Source: Isoperla grammatica (lineage: Eukaryota; Arthropoda; Insecta; Plecoptera; Perlodidae). From it: a DNA stretch of 64,000 nt. Positions 37,021 through 50,525 of this stretch are shown here, in pieces. The stretch is from positions 24,390,934-24,454,933 of the forward strand of contig OX246749.1 of assembly GCA_945910005.1 (NCBI GenBank), in the 5' to 3' direction. Numbering within the stretch: position 1 is the stretch's first letter; each line of letters starts with the position of its first letter. The notes under the pieces are model-generated. The model had not been told where the DNA came from. It saw only the letters and a program-made list of their open reading frames with translations, and made no database searches. The position numbers and the translations under genes are program-made.

Positions 37021-39082
37021 CAAGTTCCGCGTACCGCGGCCTTGAGCCGCTAAACCTTTTGCGACTTCGTGTTGCAGACATTTGGATACTTGAAAAAAAA
37101 AATTTGAAAAAAAAAAAAAATTGAAAAAAAAAAATGTTGATGTGAAAAAAAAAATATTGTAAAAAAAAATTAAAGTACAAAAAGTATATACATCATGTTA
37201 AACTGTCGTGGGTACTTACAAAGAGAAAGAAAATTGAAATTTGTGTGATTCTGAAAAAAAAAAAAAAAAATTCATGTTGAAAAATTTCCAAGTGTTTGAA
37301 TAATTTTCAAGTACCCCACTTTTTGGAAAACTTGAAAAAGTTGAAAAAATGAAAAAATTAAAATTTTGGTAAAAAATTATTTCATGTTGAAAATTTTTAA
37401 AGTGTTGAAACTTGAACTCTATATGCTATGCTACAACATTGGGCAATTTATCCGATATGCATCGTGTAACACGGGCGCCTATAAAAAGACCGGGTTGAGA
37501 TTTTTAGGTGATTTAAAGATCTCGTATATTTAATATTGAATTCCTTTTTATTTAAAAGTTGACAGAAAGTCTGTAAGTCATACAGGTCGCCTACAATAAG
37601 CCATTAAGGCCAAATGTGCGTGTCGAAATTGATCATCTTGAGATTACATCAATGTATACGGCACCCCACCATCGTCGTGTTTTGAGCTTTTTTGATAAAA
37701 TAAAAACTATGCATATTTTATAAAGAGTGTAAAAAAGTAATTCCGAAGAAAAATTCCGAAAAAATTCATAACAAATTCGTACTTTGGTCGGTCAAAAACA
37801 AAAAAGTTGCATTCCCGCACGTTCAAAAGCTTCCAGGTACGTCCCGGTAAATGTGGCGTCAACAAAATGCACATGTAAAGAAAGGTATTGAAACGCACTT
37901 TCAGATGATATCAAAATGGATTGTCCAATTTCAAAACGGGACATTTGGGGGACGTTCTAAGGCGAAAATTAAAAAATCAAAATTACACATTTGTCCAGAG
38001 TCGCCAAGACATGTATGAGAACAAACGTGCCAGGGTACGTCACGGTACGTTCAATATGTCGTCAAAAGCCACGTGAGTTCAAAATACTGGCAAAAAAAAA
38101 TAAAAAAAAATTCCAACATGCTTTTTTTGAACATTAAAAAATTCTCATTTACAACTTCCGGCAAAAACACGGCACGGATGTAATCCGTTAAAGTACCGTA
38201 ACTCGGACACCCGTTAAGATCTATTTTCAAAAGTAACGTTTTTATATAGAAAAAAGCCCATTTAATAATACTAAACACAATTTTGTATTTGATGACATTT
38301 TTAAAACACTTTTAATATACAAAAACAAAACTTTTGTATGCGTGTTTTTAGATCGCCGGAAAAAGTGCGTTGCGCGAACGTCTGTCATTCGGTTTAGGGG
38401 TGACTTTTCGAAAATGTTTTTTCATCCCCCTGTACGGGCAACTATTCAGCATCCGAAAAAAGAATAAAATACCGGTCCTTTTTTTTTAATTTAAAAAAAA
38501 AAAATGAAAACTGAGACCGTGTTTCAAAAAATAGAAAAGTGCCCATAACTTTTGATCCGGGACGAAATTCAAAAATTTGTTCGACTCGTCCGGACAAATC
38601 CACAAGACCTTTAAGATGATAAAGTCAAAAAAATTCGGAAAAAAAAAATGTGGGAGGAAATCTGTACCCAACGATTTTTTCGGCCGACGGTACCAAACGT
38701 ACACAAATTGATTGGCGAAAGTTCCGGGACAAATTCGAAAATTTTTTGTTGTGTAGTTGCCCAAAAGGTAAGCGCTGGATACTGTCGAAAAAAAAGTCGA
38801 AAAAGTTGATAGGGGCGAGGGGGATGACTGTTTTAAGAAAAAACACTTAAATTGTAGTGTACCGCACATGTTCATTTTAAACTCGTCAAAAGGGGTAGAA
38901 ATAATGGGAATAGGGAAATTCAAGTTTTACCGTTTGAAAGGTGATTAAATTGCCGCAAAGTTGGTGTGGGTTGCAAGGGTCGCGGGGGGTCCGGGGGGGA
39001 GGGGGGGGCCGGGGGGGAGAGAGCGCGTGGAATACCATAGAACGGCCGTGAGGGTGTGGCTTAGCGTACTATTACTAGCAGA
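37021..39082 (-). mobile_element. Array unit 15, type A, 2062 bp
   Basis: Complete A unit. TATA-like motif 37473-37488, G-run 38982-39018. The middle is shared with unit 20, the cassette with units 4-6 and 18, so it is mosaic. Confidence 0.85.
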
Positions 39083-41142
39083 CAAGTTCCGCGTACCGCG
39101 GCCTTGAGCCGCTAAACCTTGTGCGACTGCGTGTTATAGACATTTTGATACTTTTAAAAAAAAAATTGAAAAAAAAAAAAAATTGAAAAAAAAAATTTGA
39201 TGTGAAAAAAAAAATATTGTTGGGAAAAAATTAAAGTACAAAAAGTATATACATCATGTAAAACCGTCGTGGGTACTTACGGAAAGAAAGAAACTTGAAA
39301 TTTGTGTGATTCTGAAAAAGTAAATAAAAAAATTCATGTTGGAAAATTTCCAAGTGTTTGAAAAATTTTCAAGTACCCCACTTTTTGGAAAACTTGAAAA
39401 AGTTGAAAAAATTAAAAAATTTAAATTTTGGTAAAAAATTATTTCATGTTGAAAATTTTCTAAGTGTTGAACTTAACTCTGTATGCTAGCCACAACATTG
39501 GGTAATTTATCCTATATGCATCGTGTAACACGGGCGCCTATAAAAAGTCCGGGTTGAGATTTTTAGGTGATTTAAAGATCTCGTATATTTAATATTGAAT
39601 TCCTTTTTATTTAAAAGTTGACAGAAAGTCTGTAAGTCATACAGGTCGCCTACAATAAGCCATTAAGGCCAAATGTGCGTGTCGAAATTGATCATCTTGA
39701 GATTACATCAATGTATACGGCACCCCACCGTCGTCGTGTTTTGAGCTTTTTTGATAAAATAAAAACTAAACATATTTCATTAAGAATGTCAAAAAGTAAT
39801 TCCGAAGAAAAATTCCGAAAAAATTCATAACAAATTCGTACTTTTGGCGGTCAAAGACCAAAAAGTTGCATTCCCGCACGGTTAAAAGCTTCCCGGTACG
39901 TCCCGGTAAATGTGGCGTCAACAAAATTCACATGTAAAGAAAGGTATTGAAACGCACTTTCAGATGATATCAAAATAATTTGTCCAATTACAAAACCATA
40001 CATTTGGGGGACGTTCTAAGGCGAAAATTAAAAAATCAAAATTACACATTTGTCCAGAGTCGCCAAGACATGTATGAGAACAAACGTGCCAGGGTACGTC
40101 ACGGTACGTTCAATATGTCGTCAAAAGCCACGTGAGTTCAAAATACTGGCAAAAAAAAATAAAAAAAAATTCCAACATGCTTTTTTTGAACATTAAAAAA
40201 TTCTCATTTACAACTTCCGGCAAAAACACGGCACGGATGTAATCCGTTAAAGTACCGTAACTCGGACACCCGTTAAGATCTATTTTCAAAAGTAACGTTT
40301 TTATATAGAAAAAAGCCCATTTAATAATACTAAACACAACTTTGTATTTGATGACATTTTTAAAACACTTTTAATATACAAAAACAAAACTTTTGTATAC
40401 GTGTTTTTAGATCGCCGGGAAAAGTGCGTTGCGCGAACGTCTGTCATTCGGTTTAGGGGTGACTTTACAAAAATGTTTTTTCATCCCCTTGTACGGGCAA
40501 CTATTCAGCATCTGAATTTACAATAAAATCCCGGTCCTTTTTTTTTAATTTTGAAAAAAAAAATCAAAACTGAGACCATGTTTCGAAAAATAGAAAAGTG
40601 CCCATAACTTTTGATCCGGGACGAAATTAAAAAAAGTGACCCCTAAGTCGCGGCGTATTTAAACCTTCATTACGATGAAAAAGTCAAAAAAATTTGCAAA
40701 AAAAAAATGTGGGAGAAAAGTGCTAACAACCGATTTCAACGGCCGACGGTACCAAATGTACACAAATTGATTGGCGAAAGTTCCGGGACAAAATCAAACA
40801 TTTTTAGTTGTGTAGTTGGTCAAAAGGTAAGCGCTGGATACTGTCGAAAAAAAAGTCGAAAAAGTTGATAGGGGCGAGGGGGATGACCGTTTTAAGAAAA
40901 AACACCAACATTGTAGTGTTTCGCACATGTTCATTTTAAACTCGTCAAAAGGGGTAGAAATAATGGGAAAAGTGAAAATCTAAAAATACCGTTGAAAAGG
41001 TGATTAAATTGCCGCAAAGTTGGTGTGGGTTGCAAGGGTCGCGGGGGGTCCGGGGGGGAGGGGGGGGCCGGGGGGGGGGAGAGCGCGTGGAATACCATAG
41101 AACGGCCGTGAGGGTGTGGCTTAGCGTACTATTACTAGCAGA
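39083..41142 (-). mobile_element. Array unit 16, type A, 2060 bp, near-identical to unit 7
   Basis: One base longer than unit 7 and nearly identical to it over its whole length, including the hairpin-side variant and the cassette. TATA-like motif 39532-39547, G-run 41041-41080. The next unit is type B. Confidence 0.86.
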
Positions 41143-41232
41143 CAAGACCGCTAAAGCGGCCTTGAGCCGCCGCTGGCGTCACTGTTGGGACACGTCACTT
41201 TATGGAAAACTCGACTTTTTTGGGGAATTGTC

Positions 41233-41267
<35 letters not shown>

Positions 41268-43742
41268 TCACTTGTTGGAAACCTTGTCGGTTGGAAAAAA
41301 GAAAAAAAAAATTTGAACAAAAAAAAATTCATGTCGATAAATTTTTAATGTGATAGAAATATTTTCGAGTTTTTCTATGTACATGTCATGTCCAACTGTC
41401 GTAGATACTTTAGTTAAGAAAGAAACTTGAAAGTTGTGTGATTCTAAACAAAGAAAAAAAAAATTCATGTTGAAAAATTTCTAAGTGTTTGAAAAAATTT
41501 CAAGTACCCCATTTTTCGGAAAACTTGAAAAAAGTTGAAAAAATTTAAAAATTAAAATGTGCGAAAAAAATTATTTCCATGTTGAAAATTTTTAAAATGA
41601 TTGAAAAATTTTCAAGTTTTTCTATGTACATGTCATGTTAATTGGTCGTAGATACTTATGAAAAAAACTTGAAAGTTGTGTGATTCTAAAAGAAGAAAAA
41701 CAAATTCATGTTGAAAAATTTCTAAGTGTTTGAAAAATTTTCAAGTACCCCATATTTTGTAAAGCTTGAAAAAAGTTGAAAAGATTAAAAAACTAAAATT
41801 TTCGTAAAAAATTATTTTCATGTTGAAAATTTTTAAAGACTTAGAAAATGTGGGAATCGAATCGAGGACCCATATGGCACTGGACACTTGAACTCTGTAT
41901 GCTATGCTTCAACATTGGGCATTTTATTCGTTAAGCATCGTGTAACACGGGCGCCTATAAAAAGATCGGGTTAAAATTTTTTGGTGATTTAAAGATCTCG
42001 TATATTTAATATTGAATCCCGTTTTAATAAAAAGTTAACACAAAGTCTGTAAGTCATACAGGTCTTCTACAATAAGCCATTTAGGCCAAATGTGCGTGTC
42101 GAAATTGATCATCTTCAGATTACATCAATGTATACGGCACCCCACCGTCGTAGTGTTTTGAGCTTTTTTGATAAAATAAAAACTAAACATATTTCATTAA
42201 GAATGTAAAAAAGTTATTCCGACAAAAACTTCAGAAAAAAGTCATAACAAATTCGTACTTTGGGCGGTCAAAAACCAAAAATTAAAATTTTAGCATGTTC
42301 AAAAGCTTCCCGGTACGGCCCGGAAAACGTGTAGTCAAAACAATGCACATGCTTAAAAAGGTATTGAAACGCTCTTTCAGATGATACCAAAATAGATTGT
42401 CCAATTTCAAAACGGTACATTTGGGGGACGTTCAAAGCTGAAATTTAAGAAATCAAAATTACACAATTAGCTGTTACTGCCAAAATATATCTGAGACTGT
42501 ACGTGCCGGGTACGTCCGGGTACGTTCAATATGTCGTCAATAGCCATGAGACCCCACCATTTTGGTCAAAAAAAATATAAAAAAATTCCAACATGGTTTT
42601 TTTAGACATTGAAAAATTCTCATAGACAAATTCCGGCAAAAACACGGCACGCATGAAATCCGTTAAAGCACCGTAACTCGGACACCCGTAAAGTCTAATT
42701 TTTTATGTTAACATTTTTGTACAGATAAATGTCCATTTATTGATACTAAATACAAAGTTTTGTTGTATGGCATATTTAAAACACCTTTAATATACAAAAC
42801 AAAAACTTTTGTATGCGTGTTTTTAGATCGCCGTGAAAAGTGCGTTGCGCGAACGTCAGTCATTCGGTTTAGGGGTGACTTTTCGAAAATGTTTTTTCAT
42901 CCCCCTGTACGGGCAAGTATTCAGCATCGGCCTAAAGAAAAAAAACCAATTTCAAAAGTACCAACTTGACGCAAAAAAATAAAAACTGAAACCGTGTCGT
43001 GAAAATGGAAAAGTGCCCATAACTAAGGAACAGGGACGAAATTCAAAAAAGTGACCCCTAATAATTCTCGTTTTTGAAAGTTCTTTAAAATGAAAAAGTC
43101 AATTATTTTCGCAAAAAACAAATGTGGGAGAAAAGTGTTACTAACCGATTTTTTCGGCCGACGGTACCAAATGTACACAATTTGATTGACGAAAGTTCCG
43201 GGACAAATCCAAAAAATTTCCAAAAAGTAGTTACCCAGATGGTAAGCGCTGGTAACAAAACAAACCCGAATGTTATATCTCGTTTGGTTCGACGGGCAGA
43301 GCTGTTTGAATGTGACGCGTTAAAAACGTACCAAAATCGTCAAATCCAGACTCGAAAATTTTTCGAGTTTGGGTTCGAATAACTTTTAATCGGGGCACTT
43401 TTTCCGAAAAAAGTTCATGACAAAAAGATGCTCCATTCAATTCTAATCACCCTTAAAGAGTCAAAACTGTCCCAAAAAAATCATTACTATTTTTTACAAT
43501 TTTTTCCGCAATACAACAGACCCAAATACGCACACTTGGCGACATTAAACACGTCGGGGGTGGAAAAGTTGAGGGGGTAGAAAGTCAAAAAAAATACCCA
43601 CGTGTAGAGAAAAGCACGACGATGAAAACTGTAGCGACAGGTGGGGGAAAAAAGTCATTTCCGTGAACTCACCGATGGGCGGGGAAAACGGAAAGGCCGC
43701 ACCGAGCTCGAGGGCGGGGACTACCGAAAGATTGACTATAGA
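41143..43742 (-). mobile_element. Array unit 17, type B, 2600 bp, single-module
   Basis: An isolated B unit inside a run of A units. T-run at about 41233-41265; TATA-like motif 41949-41964; one central module (block near 42825). Both of its borders are the usual exact junctions, so A and B units are interchangeable members of the array. Confidence 0.84.
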
Positions 43743-45798
43743 CAAGTTCCGCGTACCGCGGCCTTGAGCCGCTAAACCTTTTACGACTTCGTGTTACAGA
43801 CATTTGGATACTTAGAAAAAAAAATTTGAAAAAATTTGAAAAAAAAAAAAATTTTGATGTGAAAAAAAAAATATTGTAAAAAAAAATTAAAGTACAAAAA
43901 GTATATACATCATGTAAAACCGTCGTGGGTACTTACAAAGAGAAAGAAACTTGAAATTTGTGTGATTCTGGAAAAAAAAAAAAAAAATTCATGTTGAAAA
44001 ATTTCCAAGTGTTTGAAAAATTTTCAAGTACCCCACTTTTTGGAAAACTTGAAAAAGTTGAAAAAATGAAAAAATTTAAATTTTGGTAAAAAATTATTTC
44101 ATGTTGAAAATTTTCTAAGTGTTGGACTTGAACTCTGTATGCTATGCCACAACATTGGGCAATTTATCCGATATGCATCGTGTAACACGGGCGCCTATAA
44201 AAAGTCCGGGTTGAGATTTTTAGGTGATTTAAAGATCTCGTATATTTAATATTGAATCCCGTTTTATTTAAAAGTTAACACAAAGTCTGTACGTCATACC
44301 GGTCGCCCACAATAAGCCATTAAGGCCAAATGTGCGTGCCGAATTTGATCATCTTGAGATTACATCAATGTATACGGCACCCTACCGTCGTCGTGTTTTG
44401 AGCTTTTTTGATAAAATAAAAACTAAACATATTTCATTAAGAGTGTCAAAAAGTAATTCTGAAGAAAAATTCCGAAAAAATTCATAACAAATTCGTACTT
44501 TGGTCGGTCAAAAACAAAAAAGTTGCATTCCCGCACGTTCAAAAGCTTCCCGGTACGTACCGGTAAATGTGGCGTCAACAAAATGCACATGTAAAGAAAG
44601 GTATTGAAACACACTCTCAGATGATATCAAAATAATTTGTCCAATTACAAAACCATACATTTGGGGGACGTTCTAAAATTAAAATTAAAAATAAAAATTA
44701 CACATTTGTCCAGAGTCGCCAAGACATGTATGAGAAAAAACGGTCAAGGGTACGTCCGGGTACAATTAAATTGTTGCAAATAGTCACGGGAGTTCATAAA
44801 AGTTGTCAAAAAAAATAAAAAAAAATTCCAACTTGCTTTTTTTCAACATTAAAAAATTCTCATTTACAAATTCCGGCAAAAACACGGCACGGATGTAATC
44901 CGTTAAAGTACCGTTACTCGGACACCCGTAAAGATCTATTTTCAAAAGTAACGTTTTTGTATAGAAAAAAGTCCATTTATTAATACTAAACACAATTTTG
45001 TATTTGTTGCCATTTTTAAAACACTTTTAATATACAAAAACAAAACTTTTGTATGCGTGTTTTTAGATCGCCGGAAAAAGTGCGTTGCGCGAACGTCTGT
45101 CATTCGGTTTAGGGGCGACTTTTCAAAAATGTTTTTTCATCCCCTTGTACGGGCAACTATTCAGCATCCGAAAAAAGAATAAAATCCCGGTTCTTCTTTT
45201 TAAATTTTGAAAAAAAAAATCAAAAGTGAGACCGTGTTTCAAAAAATAGAAAAGTGCCCATAACTTTTGATCCGGGACGAAATTCAAAAATTTGTTCGAC
45301 TCGTCCGGACAAATCCACAAGACCTTTAAGATGATAAAGTCAAAAAAATTCGGAAAAAAAAAATGTGGGAGGAAATCTGTACCCAACGATTTTTTCGGCC
45401 GACGGTACCAAACGTACACAAATTGATTGGCGAAAGTTCCGGGACAAACTCAAAAATTTTTTGTTGCGTAGTTGGTCAAAAGGTAAGCGCTGGATACTGT
45501 CGAGAAAAAAGTCGAAAAAGTTGATAGGGGCGAGGGGGATGACCGTTTTAAGAAAAAACACCAACATTGTAGTGTTTCGCACATGTTCATTTTAAACTCG
45601 TCAAAAGGGGTAGAAATAATGGGAAAAGTGAAAATCTAAAAATACCGTTGAAAAGGTGATAAAATTCCCGCAAAGTTGGTGTAGGTTGCAAGGGTCGCGG
45701 GGGGTCCGGGGGGGAGGGGGGGGCCGGGGGGGGGGAGAGCGCGTGGAATACCATAGAACGGCCGTGAGGGTGTGGCTTAGCGTACTATTACTAGCAGA
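43743..45798 (-). mobile_element. Array unit 18, type A, 2056 bp, near-identical to units 5 and 6
   Basis: Same length and almost the same sequence as unit 5, 35 kb away. TATA-like motif 44189-44204, G-run 45697-45736. Confidence 0.87.
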
Positions 45799-47864
45799 CA
45801 AGTTCCGCGTACCGCGGCCTTGAGCCGCTATACCTTTGGCGACTTTGTGTTACAGACATTTGGATACTTTTAAAAAAAAATTTGAAAAAAAAAAAAAAAA
45901 AAATGTAAAAAAAAAAATTTTGATGTGAAAAAAAAAATATTGTTGGGAAAAAATTAAAGTACAAAAAGTATATACATCATGTAAAACCGTCGTGGGTACT
46001 TACGGAAAGAAAGAAACTTGAAATTTGTGTGATTCTGAAAAAGTAAATAAAAAAATTCATGTTGAAAAATTTCCAAGTGTTTGAAAAATTTTCAAGTACC
46101 CCACTTTTTGGAAAACTTGAAAAAGTTGAAAAAATGAAAAAATTAAAATTTTGGTAAAAAATTATTTCATGTTGAAAATTTTATAAGTGTTGGACTTGAA
46201 CTCTGTATGCTATGCCACAACATTGGGCAATTTATCCGATATGCATCGTGTAACACGGGCGCCTATAAAAAGTCCGGGTTGAGATTTTTAGGTGATTTAA
46301 AGATCTCGTATATTTAATATTGAATCCCTTTTTATTTAAAAGTTGACAGAAAGTCTGTAAGTCATACAGGTCGCCTACAATAAGCCATTAAGGCCAAATG
46401 TGCGAGTCGAAATTGATCATCTTGAGATTACATCAATGTATACGGCACCCCACCGTCGTCGTGTTTTGAGCTTTTTTGATAAAATAAAAACTAAACATAT
46501 TTCATAAAGAGTGTCAAAAAGTAATTCTGAAGAAAAATTCCGAAAAAATTCATAACAAAATCGTACTTTGGTCGGTCAAAAACAAAAAAGTGGCATTCCA
46601 GCACGTTCAAAAGCTTCCCGGTACGTACCGGTAAATGTGGCGTCAACAAAATGCACATGTAAAGAAAGGTATTGAAACACACTCTCAGATGATATCAAAA
46701 TAATTTGTCCAATTACAAAACCATACATTTGGGGGACGTTCTAAAATTAAAATTAAAAATAAAAATTACACATTTGTCCAGAGTCGCCAAGACATGTATG
46801 AGAAAAAACGGTCAAGGGTACGTCCGGGTACAATTAAATTGTTGCAAATAGTCACGGGAGTTCATAAAAGTTGTCAAAAAAAATAAAAAAAAATTCCAAC
46901 TTGCTTTTTTTCAACATTAAAAAATTCTCATTTACAAATTCCGGCAAAAACACGGCACGGATGTAATCCGTTAAAGTACCGTTACTCGGACACCCGTAAA
47001 GATCTATTTTCGAAAGTAACGTTTTTGTATAGAAAAAAGTCTAGTTAATAATACTAAAGACAATTTTGTATTTGTTGCCATTTTTAAAACACTTTTAATA
47101 TACAAAAACAAAAATTTTGTATGCGTGTTTTTAGATCGCCGGAAAAAGTGCGTTGCGCGAACGTCTGTCATTCGGTTTAGGGGTGACTTTTCGAAAATGT
47201 TTTTTCATCCCCTTGTACGGGCAACTATTCAGCATCCGAAAAAAGAATAAAATCCCGGTCCTTTTTTTTTAATTTGACGAAAAGAAATCAAAACTAAACC
47301 CGTGTTTCAAAAATAGAAAAGTGCCCATAACTTTTGATCCGGGACAAAATTCAAAAATGTGACCCCTGATAATCTAGTTTAACCCAAGGGGTTTTTAATA
47401 AAAAAGTCAAAAAAATTCGCAAAAAAAAAATGTGGAAAAAAACTGGTACACGCGCTTTTCAAAAACACACATTGCCAAATGTACACAAATTGATTGGCGA
47501 AAGTTCCGGGACAAAATCAAAAATTTTGAGTTGCGTAGTTGGTCAAAAGGTAAGCGCTGGATACTGTCGAAAAAAAAGTCGAAAAAGTTGATAGGGGCGA
47601 GGGGGATGACTGTTTTAAGAAAAAACACTTAAATTGTAGTGTACCGCACATGTTCATTTTAAACTCGTCAAAAGGGGTAGAAATAATGGGAATAGGGAAA
47701 TTCAAGTTTTACCGTTTGAAAGGTGATTAAATTGCCGCAAAGTTGGTGTGGGTTGCAAGGGTCGCGGGGGGTCCGGGGGGGAGGGGGGGGCCGGGGGGGG
47801 GAGAGCGCGTGGAATACCATAGAACGGCCGTGAGGGGACCCTGTAGCGTACTATTACTAGCAGA
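45799..47864 (-). mobile_element. Array unit 19, type A, 2066 bp
   Basis: Complete A unit. TATA-like motif 46257-46272, G-run 47764-47801. The first half of the cassette is private and the second half is the unit-1 allele, so the two halves assort independently. Near its 5' end the usual GAGGGTGTGGC reads GAGGGGACCC. Confidence 0.84.
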
Positions 47865-49948
47865 CAAGTTCCGCGTACCGCGGCCTTGAGCCGCTATACT
47901 ATTAACGACTTCGTGTTTGTTTGGGACATTTGGATACTTATAAAAAAAAAATTGAAAAAAATTGAAAAAAAAAAAAAAAAAAATGTAAAAAAAAAAATTT
48001 TGATGTGAAAAAAAAAATATTGTTGGGAAAAAATTAGAGTACAAAAAGTATATACATCATATAAAACCGTCGTGGGTACTTACGGAAAGAAAGAAACTTG
48101 AAATTTGTGTGATTCTGAAAAAGTAAATAAAAAAATTCATGTTGAAAAATTTCCAAGTGTTCGAAAAATTTTCAAGTACCCGACTTTTTGGAAAACTTGA
48201 AAAAGTTGAAAAAATGAAAAAATTAAAATTTTGGTAAAAAATTATTTTATGTTGAAAATTTTGTAAGTGTTGAACTTGAACTCTGTATGCTATGCCACAA
48301 CATTGGACAATTTATCCTATATGCATCGTGTAACACGGGCGCCTATAAAAAGTCCGGGTTTAAATTTTTAGGTGATTTAAAGATCTCGTATATTTAATAT
48401 TGAATCCCTTTTTATTTAAAAGTTGACAGAAAGTCTGTAAGTCATACAGGTCGCCTACAATAAGCCATTAAGGCCAAATGTGCGTGTCGAAATTGATCAT
48501 CTTGAGATTACATCAATGTATACGGCACCCCACCATCGTCGTGTTTTGAGCTTTTTTGATAAAATAAAAACTATGCATATTTTATAAAGAGTGTAAAAAA
48601 GTAATTCCGAAGAAAAATTCCGAAAAAATTCATAACAAATTCGTACTTTGGTCGGTCAAAAACAAAAAAGTTGCATTCCCGCACGTTCAAAAGCTTCCAG
48701 GTACGTCCCGGTAAATGTGGCGTCAACAAAATGCACATGTAAAGAAAGGTATTGAAACGCACTTTCAGATGATATCAAAATGGATTGTCCAATTTCAAAA
48801 CGGGACATTTGGGGGACGTTCTAAGGCGAAAATTAAAAAATCAAAATTACACATTTGTCCAGAGTCGCCAAGACATGTATGAGAACAAACGTGCCAGGGT
48901 ACGTCACGGTACGTTCAATCTGTCGTCAAAAGCCACGTGAGTTCAAAATACTGGCAAAAAAAAATAAAAAAAAATTCCAACATGCTTTTTTTGAACATTA
49001 AAAAAATCTCATTTACAACTTCCGGCAAAAACACGGCACGGATGTAATCCGTTAAAGTACCGTAACTCGGACACCCGTAAAGATCTATTTTCAAAAGTAA
49101 CGTTTTTATATAGAAAAAAGCCCATTTAATAATACTAAACACAATTTTGTATTTGATGACATTTTTAAAACACTTTTAATATACAAAAACAAAACTTTTG
49201 TATGCGTGTTTTTAGATCGCCGGAAAAAGTGCGTTGCGCGAACGTCTGTCATTCGGTTTAGGGGCGACTTTTCAAAAATGTTTTTTCATCCCCTTGTACG
49301 GGCAACTATTCAGCATCCGAAAAAAGAATAAAATCCCGGTCCTTTTTTTTTAATTTTGAAAAAAAAAATCAAAACTGAGACCGTGTTTCAAAAAATAGAA
49401 AAGTGCCTATAACTTTTGAACCGGGACGAAATTCAAAAATTTGATCGGTGATCCTCAGCTTCTCTACATGTCCTTTAAGATGATAAAGTCGAAAAAATTC
49501 GCAAAAAAAAAATGTGGAAAAAAACTGGTACACGCGCTTTTCAAAAACACACATTGCCAAATGTACACAAATTGATTGGCGAAAGTTCCGGGACAAAATC
49601 AAAAATTTTTAGTTGTGTAGTTGGTCAAAAGGTAAGCGCTGGATACTGTCGAGAAAAAAGTCGAAAAAGTTGATAGGGGCGAGGGGGATGACCGTTTTAA
49701 GAAAAAACACCAACATTGTAGTGTTTCGCACATGTTCACTTTAAACTCGCCAAAAGGGGTAGAAATAATGGGAATAGGGAAATTCAAGTTTTACCGTTTG
49801 AAAGGTGATAAAATTGTCGCAAAGTTGGTGTGGGTTGCAAGGGTCGCGGGGGGTCCGGGGGGGAGGGGGGGGGCCGGGGGGGGGGAGAGCGCGTGGAATA
49901 CCATAGAACGGCCGTGAGGGTGTGGCTTGGCGTACTATTACTAGCAGA
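47865..49948 (-). mobile_element. Array unit 20, type A, 2084 bp, right edge of the array
   Basis: Last unit. Its terminal GA (49947-49948) is followed by non-repeat TATAGAG instead of another CAAG, so this is a true element/flank border: on the minus strand, A|TCTGCTAGTAATAG. TATA-like motif 48337-48352, G-run 49846-49886. The slightly greater length comes from the extended A-rich tract after the hairpin. Confidence 0.85.
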
Positions 49949-50109
49949 TATAGAGATATGTGTACATCCTACACTTCCCTCTAATGTTTGTAATCATGTG
50001 GAATTGTTTGAGAACATAATCAAGCTGTAGCGCACATTACTTTTAAAACAAAAATTGCCTTCTAAACCCCATCCCAATACCTAAATCTATACTCTTTTTA
50101 GCTACATTA
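49949..50109. other. Spacer segment without recognisable feature
   Basis: The first part of the 1.3-kb stretch between the array and the autonomous Helitron. It is ordinary AT-rich sequence with no open frame of note and no similarity to the array that I can see. Confidence 0.6.
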
Positions 50110-50525
50110 AGGCCGTCGCAAGCAATTATTAAAATAGTAAATTAATAGTAAATAAAATAGTGCAGCACAAACTGTAATTCCAACGGCACGTATTAGCACT
50201 AACTCAGCACTAACTGTGGTGAAGTATTTAGGTTTAGTGCTGATATTTGGAGTAGCGTGAAGTTAGCCCCCCCCACAGTTTTTTATTAATAACTGTACGG
50301 TATTAGTGCAGCACAAACTATAATTCCAACGGCTATTATTAGCACTAACTCAGCACTAACTCTGGTGAAGTTTTGAGAGTAAGTACTAACATGGGGGGGG
50401 GGCTGCGTGAAGTTAGCCCCCCCACAGTTTTTTATCAATAACTACAGTATTAGTGCAGCACAAACTGTAATTCCAACGGCACGTATTAGCACTAACTCAG
50501 CACTAACTGTGGTGAAGTTTTCAGA
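50110..50525 (+). repeat. 147-bp tandem repeat, about 2.7 copies
   Basis: The motif tgcagcacaaactgtaattc recurs at 50161, 50308 (one base changed) and 50454, giving spacings of 147 and 146 bp. Each copy contains ACTGTGG and, about 70 bases later, a C-run with CCACAGT, so the copy could fold back on itself. It is unrelated to the array units. Confidence 0.8.

Larger units (their letters stand above)
1..49948 (-). repeat. Tandem array of 20 non-autonomous Helitron-like units
   Basis: Twenty units follow one another in one orientation. Unit starts on the plus strand are 2003, 4069, 6135, 8196, 10252, 12309, 14368, 19776, 23461, 25873, 29194, 32886, 34953, 37021, 39083, 41143, 43743, 45799 and 47865; the first unit is cut by the window edge. 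Every start reads CAAG followed by a spacer and the hairpin GCGGC-CTTGA-GCCGC, and every unit ends in GA. On the minus strand this gives TC at the 5' end, a hairpin near the 3' end, and CTTG as last bases, which is the Helitron terminal plan with CTTG in place of the usual CTRR. The right edge of the array stops exactly at such an end (GA at 49947-49948, then T), consistent with the A|T target site of Helitrons. Fourteen units are type A (~2.06 kb, C-rich 5' end on the minus strand) and six are type B (variable length). The array has no coding capacity for a transposase. Confidence 0.85.

Noticed and set aside
14462..41265. Long T-runs in B units as poly(A) tails of retroposed copies
   Set aside because: They lie internally, about 95-100 bp from the unit border, flanked by conserved gtcactt words, with no target-site duplication.
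1..49948. Array as ribosomal DNA spacer repeats or a CRISPR-like array
   Set aside because: No rRNA sequence is present; repeats are kilobase-sized, spacers are absent, and unit borders coincide with Helitron ends.
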